A stretch of 64,000 nucleotides of DNA from Arthrobacter sp. (GCA_026393275.1 JAPLAM010000031.1:48468-112467), one strand, 5' to 3'; shown: positions 54,433 to 63,597, numbered from the stretch's first letter. A program made the numbers and translations. The notes: a model not told the origin generated them from the letters alone.

Positions 54433-55140
54433 ATGGCTAACATCCTGATGGTCGTATCCGCCGCCGATTCCCTGACCATGCGCGACGGCAGCAAGCACCC
54501 TACCGGCTACTGGGCCGAGGAACTGGTCGTCTCGCACCAGACCCTGACCAAGGCCGGCCACACGGTCCACATCGCCACCCCGGGCGGAGCCAAGCCCACC
54601 GTGGACGAGGTCAGCCTTGCCCCCGATTACGCCGGCGGCCAGGACCGTGCGGACGGCTTCCGCGCCTACCTTGCCGAGATCGACGCCGAACTTTCCGCGC
54701 CGCTGGTTTTGGCCGACGCCAAGCTCACCGGTTACGACGCGATCGTCATGCCCGGCGGCCACGGCCCGATGGCGGACCTCTTCAAGGACGCCGACCTCGG
54801 CAAGCTCCTGACCGAAGCCAATGCCCAGGGCAAGATCATCGCCCCGTTCTGCCACGGCCCCGCCGGCCTGCTGAGCGCCGTCGACGGCGACGGTACCTTC
54901 GCGTTCGTCGGCCGCCGCGTTACCGTCTTCAGCAACGAAGAGGAACTCGGCGGCGGCACCGGCGAGAACACCCCGTGGTTCGTGGAGGACGTCCTGAAGG
55001 ACAAGGGCGCCGTCGTCGAGAACGGTGCCGCCTGGAGCTCGCATGTGGTCCGCGACGGCAACCTCATCACCGGCCAGAACCCGCAGTCCAGCGAGGATGT
55101 CGCGCAGGAAGTCCTCAAGGCGCTGACCGACGCAAAGTAA
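54433..55140 (+). CDS. DJ-1/PfpI (Hsp31-like) protein
   Basis: A 235-residue type-1 glutamine-amidotransferase-like protein. The nucleophile elbow has the reactive cysteine in IIAPFCHGPAGLLS, with MPGGHGPMADL before it and TGENTPWFVEDVL after it. Hsp31-type members act as glyoxalase III or protein deglycases. AGGAG lies 8 bases before the ATG. A short GC hairpin (54400-54416) separates it from the aldo/keto reductase gene. Confidence 0.88.
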   Translation: MANILMVVSAADSLTMRDGSKHPTGYWAEELVVSHQTLTKAGHTVHIATPGGAKPTVDEVSLAPDYAGGQDRADGFRAYLAEIDAELSAPLVLADAKLTGYDAIVMPGGHGPMADLFKDADLGKLLTEANAQGKIIAPFCHGPAGLLSAVDGDGTFAFVGRRVTVFSNEEELGGGTGENTPWFVEDVLKDKGAVVENGAAWSSHVVRDGNLITGQNPQSSEDVAQEVLKALTDAK

Positions 55141-55177
55141 TTTCGGCCGACGCCGGGTCCGGGCTGCCGGACCCGGC

Positions 55178-55183
55178 TAAGCT
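55178..55183 (+). promoter_or_regulatory. -10 box placed for a leaderless mRNA (HerA-like gene)
   Basis: TAAGCT lies exactly 6 bases before the ATG at 55190, without a ribosome-binding site. Confidence 0.55.
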
Positions 55184-55189
55184 AACGGC

Positions 55190-56860
55190 ATGGCCATGAA
55201 ATCCACCGCAGATAAAGTCGCCACCATCCAGCAGGGCTACACCCTGGAGGGGCCCACCATCGAGCTGGGAGCCGCGATCGTCGACGGCGAACTCCACAAG
55301 GACGCCCAGGTCCGGCTGCCGCTGGCGATGATGAACCGGCACGGACTGGTGGCCGGCGCGACCGGCACCGGCAAGACCGTGACGCTGCACATGATGGCCG
55401 AGCAGCTTTCGAACGCCGGCGTCCCGGTCTTCCTCGCGGACATCAAGGGCGACCTCTCCGGCCTCGCCACGGCCGCCACCGGCTCGGACAAGCTGAAGGC
55501 CCGCACCGAGAGCATCGGCCAGGTCTGGTCCGGCAAGACCTACCCGGTGGAGTTCCTCGCCCTGGGCGGGGACGGCAACGGCATCCCCGTACGTGCCACC
55601 ATTACGTCCTTTGGTCCCATCCTGCTCTCCCGCGTCATGGAGCTTAACGACACCCAGGAATCCAGCCTTCAGCTGGTCTTCCACTTCGCGGACCAGAAGA
55701 ACCTTGAACTGATCGATCTCAAGGACCTCCGCGCCGTCATCCAGTTCCTCACCTCGGACGAGGGCAAGGACGAACTCGCGGAACTGGGCGGCCTGTCCAA
55801 GGCCACCGCCGGCGTCATCCTCCGCGAACTGATCAACCTGGAAGCGCAGGGCCTGGAAAAGTTCTTCGGCGAGCCGGAGTTCGACACCGCGGAGCTGCTC
55901 CGGACCGCCCCGGACGGCCGCGGCGTCGTCACCTGCCTGGAACTCCCCACCCTGCAGACCAAGCCCATGCTGTTTTCGACGTTCCTGATGTGGCTGCTGG
56001 CGGACCTTTTCCACGACCTCCCCGAGGCCGGCGACCTGGACAAACCCAAGCTGGTGTTCTTCCTGGACGAAGCGCACCTGCTGTTCAACGGCGCTTCCAA
56101 GGCCTTCCTGGACGCCATCACCACGACCATCCGGCTGATCCGCTCCAAGGGCGTGGGGATCTTCTTCGTCACGCAGACGCCCAAGGACGTGCCCGCCGAC
56201 GTCCTGGGCCAGCTGGCCAACCGCATCCAGCACGCCCTCCGCGCGTTCACCCCGGAAGACGCCAAGGCCCTGAAAGCGACCGTCTCCACGTTCCCGGTCA
56301 GCGACTACGACCTTGAGGAAACCCTCACCTCCGCCGGGATCGGCGAGGCCGTCGTCACCGTCATGAACGAGAAGGGCGCGCCGACGCCGGTTGCGCTCAC
56401 CCGGCTGCGTTCCCCGGAATCGGTCATGGGACCCAGCACGGACGACCTCGTCAAAAGCACCGTGGCCGGTTCCGCCCTGCTGGCCAAGTACGGCACCGCC
56501 GTGGACAACGTCTCGGCCTACGAGAAGCTGGCAGGCCAGTCGGCAGCGACGACCGGCCCCGCGGCCGGCAATTCCCCCAACGCCGTGGACGCGGACGCCC
56601 GCCAGATCGAAGAAGAAGTCCTGGGACGGCCCAGCAGCCGGCCCGCACCGGGGCAGGACAGCAGCCGGGAGGCACCGCCGCTGCGGCGGGTCCCGGAACC
56701 GCAGGCGCCCGCCGGCGGCGGGGTGGCCGGCGAAATCGTCGGCGCACTGGGCGGGGCCCTTGGCGGCGGGCTCAAGAGCATGGTCCGGTCCATGGGCAGC
56801 CAGCTGGGCCGGGAACTGCTTCGCGGCGTGTTCGGCACGGCGTCCCGGCGCCGCCGCTAG
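55190..56860 (+). CDS. HerA-like ATPase (DUF853 family)
   Basis: A 556-residue FtsK/HerA-type P-loop protein. Walker A is GATGTGKT (about 57-64), followed by VFLADIKGDLSGLATAATGS; Walker B is LVFFLDEAHLLF (about 288-299) and a sensor-like region is FFVTQTPKDVPADVLGQLAN. The N-terminal small beta part and a C-terminal low-complexity tail (from about 450, Pro/Arg-rich) flank the motor. HerA relatives pump DNA with nucleases, but this stand-alone DUF853 type has no nuclease neighbour and its role is unknown. No ribosome site is present; the promoter looks leaderless. Confidence 0.88.
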   Translation: MAMKSTADKVATIQQGYTLEGPTIELGAAIVDGELHKDAQVRLPLAMMNRHGLVAGATGTGKTVTLHMMAEQLSNAGVPVFLADIKGDLSGLATAATGSDKLKARTESIGQVWSGKTYPVEFLALGGDGNGIPVRATITSFGPILLSRVMELNDTQESSLQLVFHFADQKNLELIDLKDLRAVIQFLTSDEGKDELAELGGLSKATAGVILRELINLEAQGLEKFFGEPEFDTAELLRTAPDGRGVVTCLELPTLQTKPMLFSTFLMWLLADLFHDLPEAGDLDKPKLVFFLDEAHLLFNGASKAFLDAITTTIRLIRSKGVGIFFVTQTPKDVPADVLGQLANRIQHALRAFTPEDAKALKATVSTFPVSDYDLEETLTSAGIGEAVVTVMNEKGAPTPVALTRLRSPESVMGPSTDDLVKSTVAGSALLAKYGTAVDNVSAYEKLAGQSAATTGPAAGNSPNAVDADARQIEEEVLGRPSSRPAPGQDSSREAPPLRRVPEPQAPAGGGVAGEIVGALGGALGGGLKSMVRSMGSQLGRELLRGVFGTASRRRR

Positions 56861-56870
56861 GCGCCGCTAG
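56852..56870. repeat. Tandem duplication across the HerA-like stop codon
   Basis: CGCCGCTAG occurs at 56852-56860 and 56862-56870, a 10-base period. The first copy carries the TAG stop. Probably slippage. Confidence 0.5.
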
Positions 56871-56960
56871 GCACCGCCGGACAGTACCCGCCGTGCCCTG
56901 ACCTCCCGCCGTCGTCCGGCAACACCTGCATTCAGCGGGCGTGCAGGTAACCTAAGGTAC

Positions 56961-57959
56961 GTGCAGATGAGTCAGGCGTTGGTCAGGATTGCAGCCTTGT
57001 GGCTGTTGGGCCTGATGCTCGCCGTGGCCGGCGCCGTCGTGGCCATTAATCTGGTGAACAATTCCATAGCCAGCCCGCAGCAGCCGGTGCGCGAGTATCT
57101 GGATGCCCTGCAGAAGGGCGACGGCGCCAAGGCCCTCGGCCTGCTGCGGGCCACCGTTCCGCAGAGCAACGCCGCGATGCTGGACGGGGATGCGTTGAAG
57201 ACCGCGGCCGCGAAGATCTCCGGAGTGAAAGTCGGGGCTGCGGAGAACCGGGGCGGCAACCAGGTCATGGTGCCGGTCGATTACACCATCGACGGGAGCC
57301 AGCTGCGCACCGAGTTCCTGCTGCAAAGTTCCGGCACCCAGTGGCTGTTCTTCCACGACTGGTCCTTCGTGCCGGCCGCGCTGCCGGTTCTGGATGTCAC
57401 GGTCGTCAACTCGAACCAGGCCTCCCTTAACGGGGTTCCGGTGAACATGCCCAACGGCCGCAACTCCTTCGCCGTGTTTTACCCCGGCGAGTACGAGGCG
57501 TCCCTGAATGGCCAGTTCTTCGCCGCGCCGGCGACCCGGGTAGCGCTCTCCGGCCGGGACATGCCCACCGCACCGCTGAACCTGCTGACCCAAGCCACCG
57601 ACGGCCTGAAGGGTGCCGTCAGCGCCAAGGTCAAGGAGTTCCTGGACAACTGCGCCGACCAGGCCGATAAGGCGCAGCAGCTCCAGCCGGGCTGCCCGTT
57701 CTACCACACCACCAACAACCGCATCGTGCCGGGGACCATCGACTGGAGCATCACGGACTATCCCGCCGTCAGCATCGAGCCCTTCGGCGGCCGCTGGGTG
57801 GTCGCCCCGCTGGACGGCAAGGCACGCATCAAGGCCCGGCAGGAGGACCTCTTCACCGGCGCCGTCACGGAACTCAACGCGGTCCACGATTTCAGTTTCA
57901 CCACCCGCCTGGACATCGACGGCGACACGATCAAGCTCACCCCGCAACTGAGCAACTAG
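56961..57959 (+). CDS. Membrane-anchored protein of unknown function
   Basis: A 332-residue protein with one N-terminal membrane helix (RIAALWLLGLMLAVAGAVVA, about 8-27) and a large, presumably extracellular domain. Residues of about 38-130 resemble a DUF4878/NTF2-like lipoprotein fold (PVREYLDALQKGDGAKALGL), followed by beta-rich sequence with no motif I know. Two cysteines (NCADQADKA and GCPFYHTT) could form a disulfide. The GTG at 56961 has TAACCT 7 bases upstream, so a leaderless start fits; an ATG two codons later with AAGG upstream is the alternative. Confidence 0.7.
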   Translation: MQMSQALVRIAALWLLGLMLAVAGAVVAINLVNNSIASPQQPVREYLDALQKGDGAKALGLLRATVPQSNAAMLDGDALKTAAAKISGVKVGAAENRGGNQVMVPVDYTIDGSQLRTEFLLQSSGTQWLFFHDWSFVPAALPVLDVTVVNSNQASLNGVPVNMPNGRNSFAVFYPGEYEASLNGQFFAAPATRVALSGRDMPTAPLNLLTQATDGLKGAVSAKVKEFLDNCADQADKAQQLQPGCPFYHTTNNRIVPGTIDWSITDYPAVSIEPFGGRWVVAPLDGKARIKARQEDLFTGAVTELNAVHDFSFTTRLDIDGDTIKLTPQLSN

Positions 57960-58050
57960 ATGCCGGCCGGGTTTGGCCGCCCGGTTTGCCTGCCCGGAGC
58001 GGAACCGGCCCGCTTTTGAGCCTGCCAGGTCCTGTTCCCCGGCCCTGGGG

Positions 58051-58908
58051 TCACCGCCGGGCACGAAACCCGGGCCGCTGTGGCCACCGCTGGGACCCCC
58101 GGGCCAGTACCTCCCGCACCTGGGCGAGGACGCCGTCCGGGCCGTAGACGACGTCGTCGTAGAAGAAGCGCAGCACGGGGAAGCCCTGGACCATGGAGGC
58201 GTTATCCCGCCGGCGGTCCTTTTTAAACTGCCGTGACTCAAGATGGAAGGCCAGTCCGTCGATTTCTACAATCAGGAAGCCCTCCAGCAGGAAATCGACC
58301 CTGCCGATGCCGTCAATCCACACCTGGGTTTCGGTGACAATGCCAGCGTCCCGAAAAAGTACCCGTGCCAGTGTTTCCAAGAGGGAATCCGCGCCCCGCT
58401 CAACCCGGGCCACCACGTCCCTTGCCTTGCCGCAGCGGTTTCCCCGAAGGTGCCGGAGCAGGAACCCCAAGTCAATGTCGCCGCGGTTGTAGGCGCTCTC
58501 GACGATGACCAGAGACTCCAGGGGCGGCAGGCAGAGAAGGGCGTGCAGCAAAACGTCGGGGAGTCCCGCGACCGCTCCCGAAACCGACTGGGTCAGGGCG
58601 GTTCGGTGGCTGACACAGGCAATGTTCCGCCGTCCGTTTCCGTGCCAGTAGTGCGGCACGGAGGCCGGTTGCAACACCCAAAGCTTGAACCGGGGTGCCG
58701 CGGAGGCACAGGTCAGCAGGGCCCGGGACTGCTTGGCGGCCACCAGCTCGGGGTCAGCGCCGGGAAGCCCCAGCACTCCCCGCTCCACCCGGAGGATTTC
58801 GCCGCTCCGCACCGCACGGCGCACGGCCGGTTCGCCCGCTCCCCCGGCGATGACGGCCCGGGTCAGTGCCACGCCGCCCTGGGAGAGGAGAATTTGCACA
58901 GGATCCAT
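58051..58908 (-). CDS. DUF559 nuclease-like protein with AbiEi-type N-terminus
   Basis: A 285-residue protein. The N-terminal part (ALTRAVIAGGAGEPAVRRAV, then SGEILRVERGVLGLPG) resembles the winged-helix domain of AbiEi-like antitoxins. The C-terminal part (about 185-275) is a DUF559/Vsr-like endonuclease fold with VDFLLEGFLIVEIDGLAFH, containing the D...E.D metal residues, and VLRFFYDDVVYGPDGVL. Many such proteins exist in actinomycetes with unknown roles. I chose the ATG at 58908, where homology begins, over a longer frame. No toxin gene is adjacent. Confidence 0.78.
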   Translation of the reverse strand: MDPVQILLSQGGVALTRAVIAGGAGEPAVRRAVRSGEILRVERGVLGLPGADPELVAAKQSRALLTCASAAPRFKLWVLQPASVPHYWHGNGRRNIACVSHRTALTQSVSGAVAGLPDVLLHALLCLPPLESLVIVESAYNRGDIDLGFLLRHLRGNRCGKARDVVARVERGADSLLETLARVLFRDAGIVTETQVWIDGIGRVDFLLEGFLIVEIDGLAFHLESRQFKKDRRRDNASMVQGFPVLRFFYDDVVYGPDGVLAQVREVLARGSQRWPQRPGFRARR

Positions 58909-59065
58909 GGCCCCACTGTGCAGGCGCCCGGCCAGCCCCGGCAGGCAGGGCCGGGGCCATGTGGACAACGTGGGCCCGGACTGGCCCGGCAATTGCCGGA
59001 CCGGTCCGCCCTAGCTGCGCCGGCAGGCGGGACCGGCAGCCAAAACCGGGCCGGTCCGGCGCGCC

Positions 59066-61048
59066 TTAGTCCATCCCGCGCAGGTCAAGGACCAGTTCGG
59101 TGTCCCCGTCAGCCTGCAGGAGCACCGGGATACCCCAGTCCTGCTGGTAGAGGTGGCAGGCCGCGTGCTCCGGGATCTCGCCGTCTTCGGTCTCCGGGCC
59201 GTCGCAGGCCGCGGCGCGGGCGGTAATATGCAGCACGCCTTCGGGGACGTCGGATGCGAGTTCCAGGGTGCGGAGCAGGCCCACGGAGGTCCCGCCGCCG
59301 GCAACCAGCAGCTCCGGCGGGGTGGAAGAGATCTTCAGCTGCGTCGGGTCGCCCCAGCGGTCGTCCAGCTTCTGCCCGGTCGGGGCGGTGAAACGGACGG
59401 CCAGGGACAGGAGCCCGGGAGCCACCGGGCTCTTGGGGCGCTGGGTCTGCGCGGCCCCTTCGTCCACCTGCTGCGCTTCCTTGGGGATCGGCACATAGAC
59501 CAGCTGGTGCTTGTTGGCCTCGACCACCACCAACAGCGGCTCAGAGCCGGCCACCCGGGTGTGGTCCACAATCACGTCCGAGGGTTCGGACAGCCCGCGT
59601 GCCAGCGTGGAGACCGTTCCCGAGGCGGGGTCATAGCGGCGGACCGCACCGTTGTACGTGTCGGCGATGGCCACGGAGCCGTCGGGCAGCACCGTCACGC
59701 CGAGCGGGTGCTGGAGCCGGGCCTCGGCGGCCGGGCCGTCGCGGAAGCCGAAATCGAACAATCCCTTGCCGACGGCGGATTCGACCGTGATGGCGCCGTC
59801 GTCGGCGATCACCAGTTTGCGCAGCGCCGAGGTCTCGGAGTCCGCCACCCAGATGTTGCCGTCCGCGTCCTCGGCGAGGCCGGAGGACTGGGCGAACCAG
59901 GCCTCGGCGGCGGGGCCGTCGAGCAGGCCCTCGAGACCGTTGCCGGCGACGATCGAAACGGCACCGGTAACCGGGTCGAAGCTGAAGATCTGGTGCACGC
60001 CGGCCATCGCCACGACGACGGCATTGAGCTTGCCGGACCAGACGACGTCCCACGGGGAGCTCAGCGAAACCTGCAACGGGTCCGCCTCCAGCCGCGCACC
60101 ATAGGCGGCGCCCTCCTCGTCCACCCGCGCAGGGCCGGTCTCAAGCAGCCGCTGGATGCCGTTGCCGGCGAGGGTGGTGGCGGTGCCGTCGGTGAGGGAC
60201 AGCCCGCGGAGCCGGTGGTTGACCGAGTCGGCAATCACGACGTCGTAACCGGCCTTCGCGGCGACGTCCTCCGGGAGCAGCACGAGGCCCTGCGGCTCGT
60301 TGAAGCGGGCGTCGGCGGCACCGCCGTCGGCGTAGCCCTTCTCGCCCGAACCATAGGTGCCCAGCACCGTTTCGAAGTCCGTGGAGAGCTCCACCAGCCG
60401 GTGGTGGCCGGTGTCGGTGACCAGCCAGGACCCGGCGCCGGACTTCGCCGCGGCGTCTTCCAGTGCAGCGGTGCCGCCGCGGCCGGCGGGCAGGAACAGG
60501 GCCTTGCCGGGGAAGCGCAGCGTGCCCGACGTCGGCTCCGGCGCCACGTAGGGGCCGTCACCGCGGTGCAGGGTCCCTTTCGCCTCATGCTCGGCGATCA
60601 GCTCGGGGATCAGCACGGCGAGGCCGTCCGCGTGGCCCTCGCCGGAGAGGTGCGCCACGATGTATCCCTCGGGGTCGATGACCACCAGGGTGGGCCAGGC
60701 CCGGGCCGTGTACGCCTTCCAGGTGTCCAGCTCCGGGTCGTCCAGGACGGGGTGGCGGATCTCGTAGCGCTCTACGGCGGCCGCCAGCGCGACCGGATCC
60801 GCTTCATGCTCGAACTTGGGCGAGTGCACGCCGACCGTGACCAGGACGTCGGCGTACTGCTGCTCGAGCGGGCGGAGCTCGTCCAGGACATGCAGGCAGT
60901 TGATGCAGCAGAAGGTCCAGAAGTCCAACAGCACGATCTTGCCGCGCAGGGACTCAAGGTCCAGGGATTTGCCGCCGGTGTTCAACCAGCCGCGGCCTAC
61001 GAGTTCGGATGCCCTGACCCGGAGGTGGGTGCGTACGGTTTCGCTCAT
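59066..61048 (-). CDS. Thioredoxin-like / NHL-repeat protein (NHLRC2-like)
   Basis: A 660-residue protein. Residues 1 to about 150 are a thioredoxin-like domain with WTFCCINCLHVLDEL; the CxxC is Cys48-Cys51, preceded by an extra Cys47. About 190-500 form a six-bladed NHL beta-propeller (repeats such as EPQGLVLLPED, SLSSPWDVVWSG, QHPLGVTVLPDGSVAIADTY). A C-terminal beta domain of about 120 residues follows. This is the layout of NHLRC2. There is no signal peptide. The ATG overlaps the CtaG/CopD stop (TGATG), linking it to copper or oxidase assembly. Confidence 0.85.
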   Translation of the reverse strand: MSETVRTHLRVRASELVGRGWLNTGGKSLDLESLRGKIVLLDFWTFCCINCLHVLDELRPLEQQYADVLVTVGVHSPKFEHEADPVALAAAVERYEIRHPVLDDPELDTWKAYTARAWPTLVVIDPEGYIVAHLSGEGHADGLAVLIPELIAEHEAKGTLHRGDGPYVAPEPTSGTLRFPGKALFLPAGRGGTAALEDAAAKSGAGSWLVTDTGHHRLVELSTDFETVLGTYGSGEKGYADGGAADARFNEPQGLVLLPEDVAAKAGYDVVIADSVNHRLRGLSLTDGTATTLAGNGIQRLLETGPARVDEEGAAYGARLEADPLQVSLSSPWDVVWSGKLNAVVVAMAGVHQIFSFDPVTGAVSIVAGNGLEGLLDGPAAEAWFAQSSGLAEDADGNIWVADSETSALRKLVIADDGAITVESAVGKGLFDFGFRDGPAAEARLQHPLGVTVLPDGSVAIADTYNGAVRRYDPASGTVSTLARGLSEPSDVIVDHTRVAGSEPLLVVVEANKHQLVYVPIPKEAQQVDEGAAQTQRPKSPVAPGLLSLAVRFTAPTGQKLDDRWGDPTQLKISSTPPELLVAGGGTSVGLLRTLELASDVPEGVLHITARAAACDGPETEDGEIPEHAACHLYQQDWGIPVLLQADGDTELVLDLRGMD

Positions 61049-63198
61049 CAGCGTCCTTCCAGCTTTGAATTGCGTTCTGCCAGCCTCGCGTCGCGTTCGG
61101 CGAGCTGGGCAAACATATCGTTGTAAGCGGTGAGATCGGCGTCGTTATTCCTGTCCGCCGCCCGGTCGGTGCGTTTGGACTCCCGCGCGTCGGAGCGGGA
61201 CCACATGACCGCGACGCCGATCGCCACCAGCAGGGTGGGCACCTCGCCGATTCCCCAGGCCACCGCACCGCCCATCTGCTGGTCCAGCAGGGCCGAGGGA
61301 CCCCAGGTGCGGCCCAGGTTGCCGAAGTAGTCCGCCGCCAGCAGCCCGGTGCCGCCCATGATCGAGACGCCGAAGAAGGCGTGGAAACCCATGGTGGCCA
61401 GCAACAGCAGCAACCGCATCGGATACGGCGCCCGTCGCGGCAGGGGGTCCGTGCCGATCATGGTCAGCACGAAGATGTAGCCGGTGAGGGCGAAGTGCAG
61501 GTTCATCAGTTCGTGGCCGACGTGGTCGCGCATGGCGTAGCCGAAAGCGTCCGAGTAGTAGAACAGCACGATTGAGCCGGCAAAGTTTGCCGCGGCGAAC
61601 AGCGGGTGCGTGACGAGCTGGGAGAACTTCGAGTGCACAAACACCAGCAGCCATTCCCGCGGCCCCCGGGAGCTGTCCCGCCGAGCGGTCAGCGAACGCA
61701 ACGCAAGCGTGACGGGCGCGCCAAGGACGAGGAAGATCGGGGCGACCATGGTCAGCGCCATGTGGTCCACCATGTGGGCAGAGAACAGCACCCGGCCATA
61801 GACCGACGGCGGACCGGACGTGACGAAGGTGAGGACCGCCAGGCCGATCACCCAGTTGATGGTCCGGAACCAGGACCAGGAGTCGCCGCGCCGGCGGACC
61901 TTGAGGATTCCGAGAACGTAGGACACCAGGCCAAAGGCCGCGATTGCGACCCAGAGCCAGTCGAGCCGCCACTCCGTCAGCCAGCGCTGCGGGGTCAGCT
62001 CCGGAGGCAGATCGTAGCCGGAGAGGATGAACGCCGGGGAAGCATCCGGGGCGAAGGTTCGCGGCTGCGGCGGGGCCGAGCGGCCGAGCGCGACGGCGAT
62101 TCCCATCGTGGCCCCCATGATCAGCAGCTCCACGAGGACCAGCTGCCAGAGCACGCGGCGGGCGGACAGGCCGGCTCCCTTGACGCCCAGCTGGGGGATG
62201 ACCCACCGGCGGTGCATCAGGCCGACGCCGCCGAGGACCAGGGTGGCCGCCGTCTTGGCCAGGATGAGCTGCCCATACGCGGATCCGAAGAGATCGGTCC
62301 AGCTGGAGAGCCTGATGCTCGCATTGATCACGCCGGAGGCGAAGACCAAGGCGAAGGCGAAGCCGGCCAGTGCCGAGAAGCGGCGGAAGGTGGGCTCGGT
62401 GATGTCGGTCTTGCCGGCGCCGGCCCCGGCCCCGGCGGCCAGAACGCCGGACAGGAGGGTCAACACGATGATGCCGCCCACCCAGGCCGAGACACCCACG
62501 AGGTGAAGTCCCAGAGAGTTGATGGCACCTTCGTGGTCGCTGGAGCTGGACGAGTGCCCGATCAGCGCCGACGGGACCAGCCCCACCATGGAGAGGATGA
62601 GGGTGAGCGCCAGCGCTCCCCGCGATCGGACGCCGAACAGGGCGGTGGTGACCACCGCGGCGATGATGACCACGGTCAGCCAGGCCCGGCCGGTCTCGAT
62701 GTCGGTCATGAAGTACACGAGGGACTTGGTGAATTCCTGGTCCCCCGAAATGGCCTGGCCGGCGATGTCCGAGTAGCTCAGGACCAGCACGCCGACGGCG
62801 GAGAGGGTCCAGGCAACGCCGGCGGCTGCGGCGATTGCCAGCGCACGGGTGAAGGCCGGATGCTCCGGGGCGTTCTTGTCCCTGGACTGGCGGCCGGTGA
62901 GGTTCCTCGGCAGGATGGCGACGGCGAAGAGGAGGCCGCCGATCACTGTGGCCAAGGCAGCGTTGTGGAGTGCCTTGCTGGCGGGGAGCCCCCAACGGAC
63001 CAGCGCTCCCGGGTCCGAGACCGAGCGGGCCCCGGCCGCGCCGGAGAAGAGCAGCGCCGCCACGAGGCCCAGGAACAGGGCTGCCAGGCCTGCCAGCTGC
63101 CAAGGACGGGAAATCCCCAGCGCCCCGGCACCAGAGCCAAGCCCTTCCCCGGTCGGGGTGGGGGCTGTTGGGGTTCGGGGTTTTGCTGGGGAAGGCAC
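61048..63198 (-). CDS. CopD-CtaG fusion: copper transport / cytochrome oxidase assembly
   Basis: A 716-residue polytopic protein. Residues of about 30-380 form a CopD-like copper-resistance membrane domain (FVASGVINASIRL-like helices, LHLVGVSAWVGGIIVLTLLS). About 400-680 form a CtaG (caa3-type oxidase assembly) domain with LFSAHMVDHMALTMVAPIFL and HELMNLHFALTGYIFVL. The C-terminus is a charged helix. The start is uncertain: I choose the GTG at 63198; a longer frame to 63270 runs into the HU terminator. It should handle copper for the terminal oxidase. Translational coupling joins it to the thioredoxin-NHL gene. Confidence 0.85.
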   Translation of the reverse strand: MPSPAKPRTPTAPTPTGEGLGSGAGALGISRPWQLAGLAALFLGLVAALLFSGAAGARSVSDPGALVRWGLPASKALHNAALATVIGGLLFAVAILPRNLTGRQSRDKNAPEHPAFTRALAIAAAAGVAWTLSAVGVLVLSYSDIAGQAISGDQEFTKSLVYFMTDIETGRAWLTVVIIAAVVTTALFGVRSRGALALTLILSMVGLVPSALIGHSSSSSDHEGAINSLGLHLVGVSAWVGGIIVLTLLSGVLAAGAGAGAGKTDITEPTFRRFSALAGFAFALVFASGVINASIRLSSWTDLFGSAYGQLILAKTAATLVLGGVGLMHRRWVIPQLGVKGAGLSARRVLWQLVLVELLIMGATMGIAVALGRSAPPQPRTFAPDASPAFILSGYDLPPELTPQRWLTEWRLDWLWVAIAAFGLVSYVLGILKVRRRGDSWSWFRTINWVIGLAVLTFVTSGPPSVYGRVLFSAHMVDHMALTMVAPIFLVLGAPVTLALRSLTARRDSSRGPREWLLVFVHSKFSQLVTHPLFAAANFAGSIVLFYYSDAFGYAMRDHVGHELMNLHFALTGYIFVLTMIGTDPLPRRAPYPMRLLLLLATMGFHAFFGVSIMGGTGLLAADYFGNLGRTWGPSALLDQQMGGAVAWGIGEVPTLLVAIGVAVMWSRSDARESKRTDRAADRNNDADLTAYNDMFAQLAERDARLAERNSKLEGR

Positions 63199-63256
63199 AA
63201 CTCCATTGTCCGCTACGCCCGCCCCGGTGCCGAATCCGTGCGCCGGCGGTGAACGC

Positions 63257-63289
63257 AAAAGGAGCGGCAACCCGTGGGGTTGCCGCTCC
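63257..63289 (-). terminator. Rho-independent terminator of the HU gene
   Basis: Thirteen-base arms at 63261-63273 and 63277-63289 are perfect complements with a 3-base loop. On the minus strand the stem is followed by TTTT. It lies 20 bases beyond the HU stop. Confidence 0.9.
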
Positions 63290-63309
63290 TTTCAAGCGTT
63301 CGAAGAAGA

Positions 63310-63597
63310 CTACTTCTTCTTGGCGACTGCAGCCTTCAGCTTGGAGCCGGCGGTCAGCTTGACGCTGTGGCCAGCGGCAATCTGGATGGTCTCGCCAGTC
63401 TGCGGGTTGCGGCCGGTGCGAGCTGCACGGTCGGTGCGCTCAACGGCGAGCCAGCCGGGGCTGGTGATCTTTTCGCCCGCGGCGACAGAGGTCTCGAAAA
63501 CCTCGAACAGTGCATCGAGCACGGAGTTGACGGCTGCCTGGCTGGTGCCGGCCTTGCCAGCTACCTCTGCAACAAGTTCACTACGGTTCTTAGCCAT
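63310..63597 (-). CDS. hup: HU-family DNA-binding protein
   Basis: A 95-residue nucleoid protein. It begins MAKNRSELVAEVAGKAGTSQ, with the HU signature GWLAVERTDRAARTGRNPQT and a short Lys-rich end (KLKAAVAKKK). It lacks the long Lys/Ala tail of mycobacterial HupB. AGGAGG is placed 6 bases before the ATG. Its own terminator follows. Confidence 0.96.
   Translation of the reverse strand: MAKNRSELVAEVAGKAGTSQAAVNSVLDALFEVFETSVAAGEKITSPGWLAVERTDRAARTGRNPQTGETIQIAAGHSVKLTAGSKLKAAVAKKK

Noticed and set aside
61145..63295. A 716-codon minus-strand frame in the CopD-CtaG gene
   Set aside because: It is the +1 frame of the real gene, Arg/Gly/Pro-rich, and would cross the HU terminator.
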